64,000 nt of DNA, from positions 124,001-188,000 of IMG/VR virus record IMGVR_UViG_3300020595_003017, one strand, 5' to 3'. The notes beneath the pieces were generated by a model that ran no database searches, had not been told where the DNA came from, and worked only from the letters and a program-made list of their open reading frames with translations. This document shows, piece after piece, positions 48,701-56,702 of this stretch. Each line of letters opens with the position of its first letter. The first letter of the stretch is position 1. The translations under genes were made by a program, and so were the position numbers. Source of the stretch: a virus.

Positions 48701-49415
48701 TCCGTATAAAGACAATTACAGGCAAGTTCTGATGAATTTTCAACCGATGAATGATAACCGTGTTGAAAAATATATTGCCATGACAGATGCAGAAAAAGAA
48801 CAATTTGAAAACATATCAAAAACGCAAAAAAGATTAACAAACTTTGACCTAGAAAAAGGTAGTGTTCGATTTAAAAATGAGGGATTAGAGGAAATACACA
48901 GTGTCCAAGTTTTCAGGAGTGAAACAATAGAACCTCATTTTGATGAAGATCAATCACTTTATGATAACTTTAAAGGTAAACTTTATGCGACAATATTACA
49001 AGAGGGTGGACTAGATTTAGTTGATACGCTGGTACCAAATCAAAAATATTATTATATGTTTAGAAGTGTCGATAGACACAATCAAGTTTCTAATCCATCT
49101 GAAATATATGAGGTTATGTTATCTTATTCCGAAGGTGTTTATATACCGAAGATAAAATTGTACAACCCTGAGAAAACATTGGTACAAAACACAAAGCCAT
49201 CTAAAAAAATGGCTAGATTTATAGAGATAAAAGCTGCTGATATTCAGAGCTTAACTTTTGATGAGCGTAACGATACTGGTGACTTAGTAAGATCTCGCAA
49301 GGGACTTGTTAGTGAAGAGGATGATAAAGTGACAGAAAGCAAATTCTTAGTCAGATTGGTGTCTAGGGATACTGGTAGGAAAATAAATATAGTTGTTGAT
49401 TTTAGGGAAAGATAA
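45747..49415 (+). CDS. Large virion protein, 1222 aa
   Basis: Unrecognised large protein. The ATG at 45747 is preferred because GGAG lies 6 bases upstream and the previous stop ends at 45745; a GTG six codons earlier is the alternative. The N-terminus (about residues 1-40) is Asp/Asn/Pro-rich. A basic, Arg-rich helix around residues 185-215 (RVRRRRIEARERRRQRERE) could bind nucleic acid or a partner. The C-terminal 200 residues are strand-rich, ending in LYDNFKGKLYATILQEGGL and YYYMFRSVDRHNQVSNPSE, a pattern like fibronectin type III-like modules. Probably a tail component. Confidence 0.62.
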   Translation: MPFNWNFGNDDLNNRQDRNNENRPAEPKGDPADPPRDKSGVDVTLAALVQQIRTGEGGIPPFLDLYLNYLRLAVDGAFGPGDAVKAQKNLRFFEDFSTFLTRNPDQEIPEDGIERLRMFIEEAYNFRDSEEFERERQTTRNGPDGGLEIVAEEDTRAGKLRRLMQAGVALIPPNDTDEDIDRALNRVRRRRIEARERRRQRERESRLFPEQQEGPQGRTRTIMAKRPIGDATLDPITRYYHLNFQAGSAFTKPSDDALYRVVVGDMQQRAYAKLSMNQVFEPSTNQVSQIARYRGTDLSIANDRVNWSLGGYAFEQMPMGYQNAPQQINKWNFSFTAGDNGVVPRNADENPPSEQELAGVPRNLFTSNEGGEFGQVEQFNFPARMNDLALAAFPDPVEYFGAQAATRLINASFRIPAEGQPYPQADLLKMQKMLGIGGWQLNVNSFLRAYAEDERFNINPYNSDGYVFYRAIRDYFNITEGSVKDRLLFMAGLSSSSAREVIENTFVSYSFYNFKAYTGVARDLYGHKMAEAGGSFDGSIFGYIDPEYNYFDAKYETATAGSSIPHALLPNFYTYIIASNTTLPETPDNGSVDFLGGDRASTIRSQAIQQITLGEFSEQLLPSLGDENVSSYLDSYAEAIGSGLVTSLGSQLTRLYRNLGVPAGEIDIFNRLNSRSKTFPMCMKIGVPTGPIGPIGALIEQTGTSTSIMNILVETSTVSEEFQFKCNAYQAPVNPEDPFDVESPENGVQLANLAIRRNSVVYDFDTWIEGIQTTSENIASIQTGGNSYRAGGERMPNEVVTLSGQHFVDNLKLAVKSKADEVTVTYVNLLSSVYESTESHSETFMYKLKKFTTNLDGAAKTLVNEFYFPNTQLSEIIEYVDTQVKYEQTYQYELVGYELVFGSEFKFRTNAYESSGGGWPANVPRALYFDFYVETLPNIKVIEYPIFTKEWNEENILNDNFGGGVSYPLARVVDNPPVQPNAFIYPYKDNYRQVLMNFQPMNDNRVEKYIAMTDAEKEQFENISKTQKRLTNFDLEKGSVRFKNEGLEEIHSVQVFRSETIEPHFDEDQSLYDNFKGKLYATILQEGGLDLVDTLVPNQKYYYMFRSVDRHNQVSNPSEIYEVMLSYSEGVYIPKIKLYNPEKTLVQNTKPSKKMARFIEIKAADIQSLTFDERNDTGDLVRSRKGLVSEEDDKVTESKFLVRLVSRDTGRKINIVVDFRER

Positions 49416-49445
49416 AACATTGTTAGATACTCAAAATCTTGTTTT
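49414..49445 (+). terminator. Weak stem-loop after the large tail gene
   Basis: AAAACA (49414-49419) can pair with TGTTTT (49440-49445), and inside it AGAT (49425-49428) with ATCT (49436-49439), with a bulge. It overlaps the stop region in the only gap of about 110 bases in the tail block. The stem is AT-rich and lacks a long T tract, so it would be a poor terminator and may simply be chance. Confidence 0.22.
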
Positions 49446-49524
49446 ATTCAAAAATAGATACAAATTATCATTTGCAGACTAATTAAGATATGTTATGTCT
49501 GTAGGATTACAGCGGAGATAAAAA

Positions 49525-50562
49525 ATGGCATTTTTAGATAACAGTGGCGATATAATTTTAGATGCAGTGTTAACCGACACAGGAAGAAAAAGACTTGCGG
49601 CTGGTGATGGTAGTTTTAGAATTGCAAAATTTGCTTTAGCCGACGATGAAATCGACTACAATCTCTATAATTTAACTCACCCCAGTGGTTCAGCCTTTTA
49701 TGACCTTAACATTTTGCAAAGCCCCGTCTTGGAGGCTTTTACTAATAATACGTCTTTGTTGAAATCTAAACTGATATCCTTTGCCAGGGGTGATCTTCTT
49801 TATCTTCCTGTGATTAAGCTTAACAATAAAAAATTCCCAACAATTGATTTAGCATCGGGAATCAGTGATACTGATATTCCTGGTGGCGGTTATGTTTTAA
49901 CTGCTGACCACGCTACATCGAATGTTAACAACTCATCGTATACGGCTAATTCCTTATTAACACAAGCTGATGCTGATGGGGTTATCCGGGGCCGAGCACC
50001 TTTTGCAAACGTGTCCAGACCCATCATCATGGATCAAGGCTTGGATACTCCCGATCTATCTGCTGGAAAACTTGCAAATGGTGACCCTTTAAAAGAAACA
50101 CAATATTTAGTAGAAGTAGATTATCGTTTTGTTCGAGTTTCTACTCCTGCTGCTCCGGGCACACAAGCTAGTCCGTCATTCATAGACGACGATGACATTG
50201 CAACTTATTACTTCTCTTTGAATTCAAACTCAGAATATTTTGCATCTCCTGATGGTAGCGCACCCAAGGATATACCAGCTTATCAGTTGGACAACAATAA
50301 CGAAGAAAATGCTGATAAATTAAGTGTAATTGGCAATGCATCAACAACAGGTAGATATGGTAGTAGGTTCGCAGTTCAATTATTGGCAAGCGATGACGTT
50401 GCAACCAGTAATACTTTGTTCTCAAAGTTGGGCGGCACAACTGGCGCTAACTATTTAGGTAGTGGGGCACAATTTAGGTTTATTGACACAGTAATAAGAA
50501 TCACAGGATTTACAACTGGGTATCGTGTTGATGTGCCACTAAGACTAATTAAAAAGATATAA
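49525..50562 (+). CDS. Tail-associated virion protein, 345 aa
   Basis: The N-terminus AFLDNSGDIILDAVLTDTGR and FRIAKFALADDEIDY is a combination I recall from uncharacterised tail-associated proteins of marine phages. It also shares its 'L-T-x-x-G-R' and 'D-D-E-I-x-Y' layout with the gene at 41216. The middle is Ser/Thr/Asp-rich with alternating hydrophobic residues. CGGAG at 49513-49517 is the ribosome site. The gene follows a 109-base gap and begins a run of four genes that ends with the RuvC-like enzyme. It is probably a structural subunit. Function unproven. Confidence 0.65.
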   Translation: MAFLDNSGDIILDAVLTDTGRKRLAAGDGSFRIAKFALADDEIDYNLYNLTHPSGSAFYDLNILQSPVLEAFTNNTSLLKSKLISFARGDLLYLPVIKLNNKKFPTIDLASGISDTDIPGGGYVLTADHATSNVNNSSYTANSLLTQADADGVIRGRAPFANVSRPIIMDQGLDTPDLSAGKLANGDPLKETQYLVEVDYRFVRVSTPAAPGTQASPSFIDDDDIATYYFSLNSNSEYFASPDGSAPKDIPAYQLDNNNEENADKLSVIGNASTTGRYGSRFAVQLLASDDVATSNTLFSKLGGTTGANYLGSGAQFRFIDTVIRITGFTTGYRVDVPLRLIKKI

Positions 50563-50577
50563 GGTAAGGTATAAAGT

Positions 50578-51717
50578 ATGGCTACGTCTTTTAAATCGCT
50601 TTTAAACCAAGACATTCAAAACACAAGAACAAAACTCCACGAGTCAATCCCTTTGACTGGGACAGTTATTTCAGGAACATATACGGACCTGAATATCAAA
50701 AACTATGCCCACGGAATGTTTCAGTCCGTTTACGACTATCCTTTTCTTAGCTCTTCAGCTAATCATATAATGGACATTACATTGGGATATGCCTCGGCTT
50801 CGAACTTTTCCTCATCGGCAGCAACACAAAATACACAAAAAATACAAATATACAACCAAATGGCACAAGTTCTTGTAGGCCATGATGCAACTGGTAGTAT
50901 TAGAAACTTTGATGAGGATGGCAACTTATCCTCTGGTGCAAAGTTGAAAGAGTGTTTCTTTGTTAATTTTGCTAGGCTGATAACAAAAGACGAGATACAA
51001 AAGGGCACATTCTCAATGACCTTGGGTGTTGATACCACGGGTAATGCAGGATCTAATAATACCAGACAGCTTGTATTAACGGACGCTAGTGGTACCAATG
51101 GATTTAAATCTAATTCTCCTGCTGGTGAGTATGGTATACTTTTTGTAACCGCATCACAAACTGGGGTGTTAGCAGCCTCGATGCCTAACGGCGGCGGAGT
51201 TGCTTGCGGGCTGCTGTATTATCAGGCAGGTATAGCAGTTTTGACCTCATCTTTGTTTATCTCAGAATTTAGTGGCGGGCTCCTTAACCATGGTCTGTTT
51301 GCAGGAAGTAATTTACCTCCTGTCAACAAGGGCTATATTAATATGATTAGTGGAAACACAGCAGCGACAGCATTCACTATGCAGGATGTTCTTGCCACAG
51401 CCTCTATATCTGGAGCCGCTGACGCTCTAAGAAATAGAATTCAAAATCTTTCGTTCAACAATACGACAGAATTAAACTCTACAATTTATATGTGTCGTGC
51501 GAACGCCAACGACTTTAATTACTCTAGTAACCCAACTTATGTATCGGCTAGTAAAATACGAGTTAAAGACGTTCGGGGCGACCAGCCAATTTCTTATATA
51601 ACAACAGTCGGACTTTATTCTCCTGATAATGAGCTTTTGGCGGTGGCAAAATTAAGTGAACCACTTAAGAAAACACCAGCAAACGAGTTTACTTTAAGAG
51701 TTCGGCTAGATTATTAA
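50578..51717 (+). CDS. Virion protein, paralogue 1 of an adjacent pair
   Basis: A 379-residue strand-rich protein, Ser/Ala/Gly/Thr-rich as in fibre or tail surface proteins. The last 90 residues contain ANDFNYSSNPTYVSASK and ITTVGLYSPDNELLAVAKLS and end in a 'K-x-x-x-x-x-x-F-T-L-x-V-x-L-D-Y' strand. The next gene ends in the same way, so the two share a C-terminal domain, probably used for docking or trimerisation. The start follows AAGG at 50564-50567. Receptor binding is possible but nothing catalytic is seen. Confidence 0.62.
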   Translation: MATSFKSLLNQDIQNTRTKLHESIPLTGTVISGTYTDLNIKNYAHGMFQSVYDYPFLSSSANHIMDITLGYASASNFSSSAATQNTQKIQIYNQMAQVLVGHDATGSIRNFDEDGNLSSGAKLKECFFVNFARLITKDEIQKGTFSMTLGVDTTGNAGSNNTRQLVLTDASGTNGFKSNSPAGEYGILFVTASQTGVLAASMPNGGGVACGLLYYQAGIAVLTSSLFISEFSGGLLNHGLFAGSNLPPVNKGYINMISGNTAATAFTMQDVLATASISGAADALRNRIQNLSFNNTTELNSTIYMCRANANDFNYSSNPTYVSASKIRVKDVRGDQPISYITTVGLYSPDNELLAVAKLSEPLKKTPANEFTLRVRLDY

Positions 51718-51729
51718 TGGCGGTTTGTG

Positions 51730-53070
51730 ATGGCTTACCTTCACGAATTCTCTAGAGATTCTGTATTTCGGAATAGTATAAAGACCGAACCTCAGTTCAC
51801 TGTGTCGATGTACAGTGGATCAATGTTTGTAAATAGGTCAAGGTTTACGGGTTTTAATTCTTCGTCTGCTGAAATTTTTATTGGAAGCACCCAACACCCA
51901 ACCAACCCACAGGTGCCTACAGGCTCGATTAGTTTGTTCGAATTGAACGTCGGCATAGCTAGATCAGCTAGTCATGGACAAGGAGAGGCTGCTCTAATAA
52001 GGCCTTTCGTTGTTAAAGATGGTACAAACTTTTCGTTTAAGAATATATCACGAGGTGTTTATAATGAAGCACAACCAGGGACTTTTCTTTATGGCAAGTA
52101 CCCTTTAACTTCAAGCGTGGTGAGAGAATTTATACCGTCTGTTGGAGCTACCCCAAACGCAGACAATCTTCGTGGGACTCGATTGACAAAGCCTTTTATT
52201 ACAAACGCTAATTCTTACACTGGTGGTGGGGGACTTTTATTCTTTGAAACAAGAAAAAGAATCGTCGCACTAAGAAACACATTAGATTTTTACAAAAGAT
52301 TTTCTAACACTTTTGGCTATACAGGGAGCTATGAAACAGCATCAGTAAATCTTATTAGCATACCTTCGATCTTTTATGGATCTAAAATTAAAAAAGGTTC
52401 GATTAGTTTAAAGTTCTTTGTCACTGGGACACTAGTTGATGAGGCACAAGATGTTAGACAAAACGGGGAACTTATCTCCATAACAACAACATCACCAGTT
52501 AGTGGACAGGTTGTTGGAAATGTGTTGTACAATGAGGGCTTTATTCTACTTACAGGGTCAACAGACATAGGATCAGCCGATGCTAATTTTGGTGGTGATA
52601 CTTATGAATTTGACGGAACTCATAAACTGCCTAAGTGGATTTACTTTGGAGCGTTTTCTTCGGGCACTATGTCCAATCTTGCACCAAGTGCGAGTTTATA
52701 TGAGATGTCTTTCAGGGGCACAAACGAAGTTCCTGTAATGACAATGTTTGCAGAAGCAGAGGCTGGTGATCTGAACTCCTCTCAAAATCCTACATGGGTC
52801 TCATCGTCAATGAAAGGCTGGACTGATAAAGCCAACAAGAAAGTAAAATATGACAGAGGGACATTTAGAGAGCCAGAATTTTTAGAGATTAAAAATACAT
52901 CACAAAATGATTTCTGTCTTTCTGAAGAGGATTTTGAAAAACAAGTCTTTATTAGTAAGGTGGGGGTTTTTGATAAAGATAAAAATCTTATTGGTGTAGC
53001 AAAACTAGCAAATCCTGTTTTGAAAAAAGAGTCCGATGATTTTACATTTAAATTAAAGATGGACTTCTGA
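51730..53070 (+). CDS. Virion protein, paralogue 2 of an adjacent pair
   Basis: A 447-residue protein. The C-terminus repeats the layout of the preceding gene (GDLNSSQNPTWVSSSMKGW, later VFISKVGVFDKDKNLIGVAK and a closing FTFKLKMDF). Its N-terminal domain differs: AYLHEFSRDSVFRNSI, then SMYSGSMFVNRSRF. I chose the ATG at 51730 over the GTG immediately upstream. Divergence of the N-terminal parts with a retained C-terminus is typical of fibre or adaptor proteins that share one attachment point. Function inferred only from context. Confidence 0.6.
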   Translation: MAYLHEFSRDSVFRNSIKTEPQFTVSMYSGSMFVNRSRFTGFNSSSAEIFIGSTQHPTNPQVPTGSISLFELNVGIARSASHGQGEAALIRPFVVKDGTNFSFKNISRGVYNEAQPGTFLYGKYPLTSSVVREFIPSVGATPNADNLRGTRLTKPFITNANSYTGGGGLLFFETRKRIVALRNTLDFYKRFSNTFGYTGSYETASVNLISIPSIFYGSKIKKGSISLKFFVTGTLVDEAQDVRQNGELISITTTSPVSGQVVGNVLYNEGFILLTGSTDIGSADANFGGDTYEFDGTHKLPKWIYFGAFSSGTMSNLAPSASLYEMSFRGTNEVPVMTMFAEAEAGDLNSSQNPTWVSSSMKGWTDKANKKVKYDRGTFREPEFLEIKNTSQNDFCLSEEDFEKQVFISKVGVFDKDKNLIGVAKLANPVLKKESDDFTFKLKMDF

Positions 53071-53081
53071 TAGAATAAGTA

Positions 53082-53660
53082 ATGATTTTAGGATTAGATA
53101 TTTCAACCACCATGGTTGGAGTTGCAATTATAGACCCAGACTCTAGGACTCTTGTTTATTGTGAGGGCTGGGATATATCGAAGTGCGATACTTTGTTTGA
53201 CAAAGCGGAACTTGTTGGTGCCAATCTTTATACTTTAAGATCAGAATTTGATGTAGAAAATGTTTTTGTAGAAACAGCGTTGAAAAAATTCTTACCTGGA
53301 AAATCTAGAGCAGACACGATAATAAAGTTAGCAAAGTTTAATGGCATAGCATCTTGGATATGTTTTGAATGTTTTGGTTTTTCTCCGACTTATATTAATG
53401 TTAATACTGCTCGGACTCTTTATGGCCTTTCTTTTCCACGGGGCACTAAAGGTCCACAAAGAAAAAAGATGGTTATTGAGGCAGTCATCGAAAAAGAGAA
53501 AACATCATTTAAATACGAGATGGCTCGTGGTAACAAAAACTATAAGAAAGGCACTGATGATAAGGCGGACGCCGTTGTCATAGCTCGTGCTGGGGAATTC
53601 TTATTAAGAAATAAAGACAATAAAGGATTCCTAACGGAAAAAATTGTTTTAGTTGATTAG
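53082..53660 (+). CDS. RuvC-like Holliday junction resolvase (RNase H fold)
   Basis: A 192-residue protein. The N-terminus ILGLDISTTMVGVAII has the first catalytic Asp on strand 1 of the RNase H fold, VFVETALKKF supplies the Glu at the end of strand 4, and DDKADAVVIARA the C-terminal acidic residues. This arrangement is that of RuvC and related phage/poxvirus resolvases. It would cleave branched DNA before packaging or during recombination, the part played in T4 by the unrelated gp49. It is the first nucleic-acid enzyme after the tail block, 11 bases behind it. Confidence 0.8.
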   Translation: MILGLDISTTMVGVAIIDPDSRTLVYCEGWDISKCDTLFDKAELVGANLYTLRSEFDVENVFVETALKKFLPGKSRADTIIKLAKFNGIASWICFECFGFSPTYINVNTARTLYGLSFPRGTKGPQRKKMVIEAVIEKEKTSFKYEMARGNKNYKKGTDDKADAVVIARAGEFLLRNKDNKGFLTEKIVLVD

Positions 53661-53675
53661 CGAACTATTTAAGAC

Positions 53676-54281
53676 ATGGAATTAAACACCGATATCCTTA
53701 GATTCATGATAAAAGAAGAGATACAACGATCTCTCTTGTTGGAAATGAGACCCGAAGAGGAAGAGGCTGCTGGTACTATAGTCGGAATACTTTCTAGATT
53801 AGCAGCCGAAGATATGGACACCGATAGCGTCATGAACGCTGCGCAGCAACAATTTAAGGCTGCATCTGCTGCGACTGGTGCAGGCAATAGAAGAGACATA
53901 AACGAAATGGGCTATGATAAAATGCAGTCAATAGATATGGGTGTTAAACATCATGACGATCACGAGGGGAACATGGCAAAGCGCCAAATGTTTAAAACAG
54001 CCCAATACGCTGCCGAAATCTTTGACAATATTCAAGACGGCGATGAGTTTCCAGCCTGGATTCAGAGCAAAATGACAAAGGTAGCAGACTATATCGGAGC
54101 CGTCAAGCACTATCTTGAATATGATCATGTGATGGGGGAGAAACTTGACAAGGACGCCACCGCTGGTGATTATGTTAAGGACTTTCGAGATTCTGACGCC
54201 CCACAATTTAAAGGCAAGTCAAAAAAGAAAAAGCAAGAGATGGCTGTAGCAGCCTATCTTGATGCAAAAGATAACAAGTAA
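53676..54281 (+). CDS. Tagged phage protein with 'SDAPQFKGKSKKKK' C-terminal motif
   Basis: A 201-residue protein. The first 14 residues, MELNTDILRFMIKE, fit the second N-terminal tag class of this region and end in I-K-E. The middle has an acidic helix, then QMFKTAQYAAEIFDNIQDGD and YIGAVKHYLEYD, a helical unit I recall from several unassigned proteins of marine T4-like phages. The C-terminus SDAPQFKGKSKKKKQEMAV is a basic helix, possibly DNA-binding. The start lacks a good ribosome site and instead follows CTATTTA 10 bases upstream. A virion-internal location would fit but is inferred. Confidence 0.6.
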   Translation: MELNTDILRFMIKEEIQRSLLLEMRPEEEEAAGTIVGILSRLAAEDMDTDSVMNAAQQQFKAASAATGAGNRRDINEMGYDKMQSIDMGVKHHDDHEGNMAKRQMFKTAQYAAEIFDNIQDGDEFPAWIQSKMTKVADYIGAVKHYLEYDHVMGEKLDKDATAGDYVKDFRDSDAPQFKGKSKKKKQEMAVAAYLDAKDNK

Positions 54282-54288
54282 AAATTAC

Positions 54289-54316
54289 TTGACCTAATAA
54301 AAACATATGGTATTAT
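54289..54316 (+). promoter_or_regulatory. Near-consensus sigma70-type promoter with extended -10
   Basis: TTGACC at 54289-54294 (5 of 6) lies 16 bases before TATTAT at 54311-54316 (5 of 6). The -10 is preceded by TG and one base (TGG at 54308-54310), the extended -10 signature. This is the clearest host-type promoter in the window. It sits in the 57-base gap before the nucleotidase and primase genes, so those would be transcribed early by unmodified host polymerase. Confidence 0.7.
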
Positions 54317-54325
54317 AGTGTTGAA

Positions 54326-54338
54326 GGGAGGTGCTCCT
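54326..54338 (+). promoter_or_regulatory. Small hairpin covering the ribosome site of the nucleotidase gene
   Basis: Five bases, GGGAG (54326-54330), can pair with CTCCT (54334-54338, one G-U pair) around a 3-base loop. The stem covers the GGGAGG Shine-Dalgarno itself and lies immediately before the ATG at 54339. It could dampen initiation or be bound by a repressor. Its small size makes this tentative. Confidence 0.35.
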
Positions 54339-54944
54339 ATGAAGTACCAAGTCTTTAGCGATATGGATGGTGTCCTCGTCAATTTTGAGGATGGCGTTCT
54401 AAGATTTATGAACCAACGTCTTCGGGAACTAAAAGATCAGCCAGATCATCCTGATCACAAACTTGCCCGTTCGGCAGCCAAAGAGATTGGCGGTTGGGAT
54501 GTTGAGATTGATAAGTGGCACATTGCCCGCTCCGATCAAGAAGGAAGCCTAAAGAGAAATTACCGTACGAGAGACTTCATGTATCGACTCGTAGAGAACG
54601 ACGTTGACCTTTGGGCCAACCTCGGCTGGGAACGTGGTGGCAAAGAACTTTGGGATTATATTAAAGATATTCCAGGTCTTGAGATTTTGTCGGCTCCCAT
54701 GGCTGAGGGATCAAAGGTCGGCAAGCGGATGTGGGTTGAGCGAGAACTGGGTGTCCCAGTTGAAAAAGTCAATCTTTCGGATAGCAAGAAGCCTTATGGA
54801 GTCTGGAAAGGAAAACAAGGACTTCTGATTGACGACCGTGATAAGTATGTCAACGAGTTCCGAGAAGGTGGTGGTATCGCTATTAAACATAATCCAGATG
54901 ATGTGGATAATACGATTAGGCAACTCAAAGAACTAGGGTACTAA
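54339..54944 (+). CDS. HAD-type nucleotidase (5'(3')-deoxyribonucleotidase-like)
   Basis: A 201-residue protein. FSDMDGVLVNF has the nucleophile and acid/base Asp of motif I, LSAPMAEGSKVGKR provides the motif II/III region with Lys, and LLIDDRDKYV is the acidic motif IV. These small HAD enzymes are frequent in phages, where they trim or balance deoxynucleotide pools. The ATG at 54339 has a strong GGGAGG 8 bases upstream; a GTG at 54318 is inside the likely leader. The gene follows the best promoter in the window and stops one base before the primase start. Base composition turns GC-richer here. Confidence 0.8.
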   Translation: MKYQVFSDMDGVLVNFEDGVLRFMNQRLRELKDQPDHPDHKLARSAAKEIGGWDVEIDKWHIARSDQEGSLKRNYRTRDFMYRLVENDVDLWANLGWERGGKELWDYIKDIPGLEILSAPMAEGSKVGKRMWVERELGVPVEKVNLSDSKKPYGVWKGKQGLLIDDRDKYVNEFREGGGIAIKHNPDDVDNTIRQLKELGY

Positions 54945-55892
54945 TTGCTCAACGATCCCAACTCGGCGAAGAAGAAAAGAATCCTTGATGAAGTCCTTGG
55001 CAGGCCATCCCGCCAGGGCAAGGAATATCTTTATACTTCCCGATGTTGCGGTCATCACAAAAAGAAACTATCAGTCAACTTTGACAAGAATGTTGCTAAG
55101 TGTTGGACTTGTGACTGGCGCACTAAAAATTTACGACGCCTAGTCAGGCGTTGGGGTGATATAAGTCACATCCATAGATGGAAGGACTTTGACGCCGATA
55201 TTGAGTTGGGCGACCTAGACAACCTGTTTGCCAAGGAGGAAGAAACTAGCCAACGAATCGACCTTCCAAATGAGTTTCAAACACTTACGGGACGAACACA
55301 CCCTGCTTCCGCAAGAGTCCCCCTAAACTATTTACGCAAGCGTGCCGTTGTAGGGAAAGACATTCTGTTTTGGAAGATAGGCTACTGCGCTTCCGGCGAA
55401 TACAAAAACAGACTGATTCTCCCATCATTTGACGAAGAAGGTTATTGTAACTTTTTTACTTCCCGCACATATGACCCGAACATCTGGCCTCCGTATATGA
55501 ACGGACCCGGCAACAAAGACATCATATTTAATGAACTGCTGATTGACTGGGAACGAGAGGTCACTTTGGTTGAGGGTGTTTTTGATGCAATCGTTGCTGG
55601 CGAGAACAGTATCCCGCTGCTCGGCTCAACCCTGCGAGAAGACAGCCGACTTTTCAGGAAGATTGTAAAAAACGACACTCCTGTCCTGTTGGGGCTGGAT
55701 GCTGACGCACACAAAAAAGCCATGAGACTTGTGAAAGCTTTACTGGCTTATGATGTAGAGGTTCGGTTTATGGACACCTCTGGGTATAAAGATATTGGCG
55801 AGATGCCACAAGAAGTTTATGAACAGCGCAAAGAAGATGCGCCTTTTATTGATTCTGATGCCTATTTATTCAAGATTGCTTTAATGGCATGA
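54945..55892 (+). CDS. DNA primase (zinc ribbon plus Toprim)
   Basis: A 315-residue primase. The N-terminal zinc site is made by SRCCGHH and KCWTCDWR (about residues 33-60). A linker with LNYLRKRAVV follows, then the Toprim domain: the Glu in VTLVEGVFDAIVAG, and DxD in LLGLDADAHKKAM. It matches bacterial-type DnaG/T4 gp61-like primases, making RNA primers for lagging-strand synthesis. No helicase domain is fused. TTG at 54945 directly follows the previous stop; the start could be a rare codon or lie slightly downstream. It belongs with the nucleotidase in the same transcription unit. Confidence 0.85.
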   Translation: MLNDPNSAKKKRILDEVLGRPSRQGKEYLYTSRCCGHHKKKLSVNFDKNVAKCWTCDWRTKNLRRLVRRWGDISHIHRWKDFDADIELGDLDNLFAKEEETSQRIDLPNEFQTLTGRTHPASARVPLNYLRKRAVVGKDILFWKIGYCASGEYKNRLILPSFDEEGYCNFFTSRTYDPNIWPPYMNGPGNKDIIFNELLIDWEREVTLVEGVFDAIVAGENSIPLLGSTLREDSRLFRKIVKNDTPVLLGLDADAHKKAMRLVKALLAYDVEVRFMDTSGYKDIGEMPQEVYEQRKEDAPFIDSDAYLFKIALMA

Positions 55893-55901
55893 GGAATCAG
55901 A

Positions 55902-56702
55902 ATGAAGATTACACTATCACAACTTCGGGGAATGGTTGAAGAAGCCCTTCTTGAGAAGAAGAAAAAGAGTGGCGGTAAAAAAGATGCCTGTTATCATAAG
56001 GTGAAAGCCCGTTATGATGTGTGGCCTTCTGCATATGCTTCTGGTGCCTTGGTTAAGTGTCGTAAAGTTGGTGCTGCCAACTGGGGTAACAAAAGCAAAA
56101 AGGAGGGTCTAGAACAAGACCCGCTTCGTGACATGATCCGTGAAGCTATAGCAGAGTTGGCTGAAAAAAAAACTAACCCTCGCATTCCAAGAAAAAAAGG
56201 ACAGAAGTCTAAGTCAAAAAAACACAGTGACCTCTATACCGATGAAGACCCCAAGGGCACCATACACGGATTAAAGTTTGCTACAGAAGCAGACGCTAAA
56301 AAAAGCGTGTCTAAAATTAAAAGCTCTAGCAGGTCACACGCCCATAAAGTTCAGGCTGCTGTCGCCATGGAGCAACGTGCAAAAGCTGCTGGCAAAGCAT
56401 CAGCCGCTGCTGTATACAGAAAATATATTAACTCTGTAAAAAAAGAAGAAGCTATCGAAGAAGCTGACAGCGAAGGATTGCGCAAGTGGTTTGGTCGCAA
56501 AGGTGAAAAGGGAAGCAAGAGCGGGTGGGTAGATTGTAATACTTGCCGCAAAGATAAAAAGACGGGCAGAAAGAAGTGTAGTGCCTGCGGTCGTGAAAGC
56601 GGCGAAAAACGAGCTAAATATCCAAAGTGCCGACCCACGCCCTCAGCGTGTGGCAAGCGAGGCAGCTACGGCAAAAAATCAAAGGCAGGTAAAAAAGGAT
56701 GA
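55902..56702 (+). CDS. Tagged basic protein with Cys-rich DUF5872-like end
   Basis: A 266-residue Lys-rich protein. The tag MKITLSQLRGMVEEALLE occupies residues 1-18, and a second similar segment, PLRDMIREAIAELAE, is at about residues 74-88. Between them, ACYHKVKARYDVWPSAYAS and ALVKCRKVGAANWG form a conserved module I recall from viral proteins. The C-terminus has LRKWFGRKGEKG followed by Cys pairs (CNTC, CSAC) and YPKCRP, resembling DUF5872 seen in phages and giant viruses. It may bind zinc and DNA. Two tag-like segments suggest it arose by joining two tagged proteins. It overlaps the next gene by ATGA. Confidence 0.65.
   Translation: MKITLSQLRGMVEEALLEKKKKSGGKKDACYHKVKARYDVWPSAYASGALVKCRKVGAANWGNKSKKEGLEQDPLRDMIREAIAELAEKKTNPRIPRKKGQKSKSKKHSDLYTDEDPKGTIHGLKFATEADAKKSVSKIKSSSRSHAHKVQAAVAMEQRAKAAGKASAAAVYRKYINSVKKEEAIEEADSEGLRKWFGRKGEKGSKSGWVDCNTCRKDKKTGRKKCSACGRESGEKRAKYPKCRPTPSACGKRGSYGKKSKAGKKG

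Noticed and set aside
49416-49524. Promoter in the 109-base gap before the 345-aa tail protein
   Set aside because: TTGCAG near 49476 has no convincing -10 at 16-18 bases, and other pairs are equally weak. I saw nothing firm there beyond a poor stem-loop.
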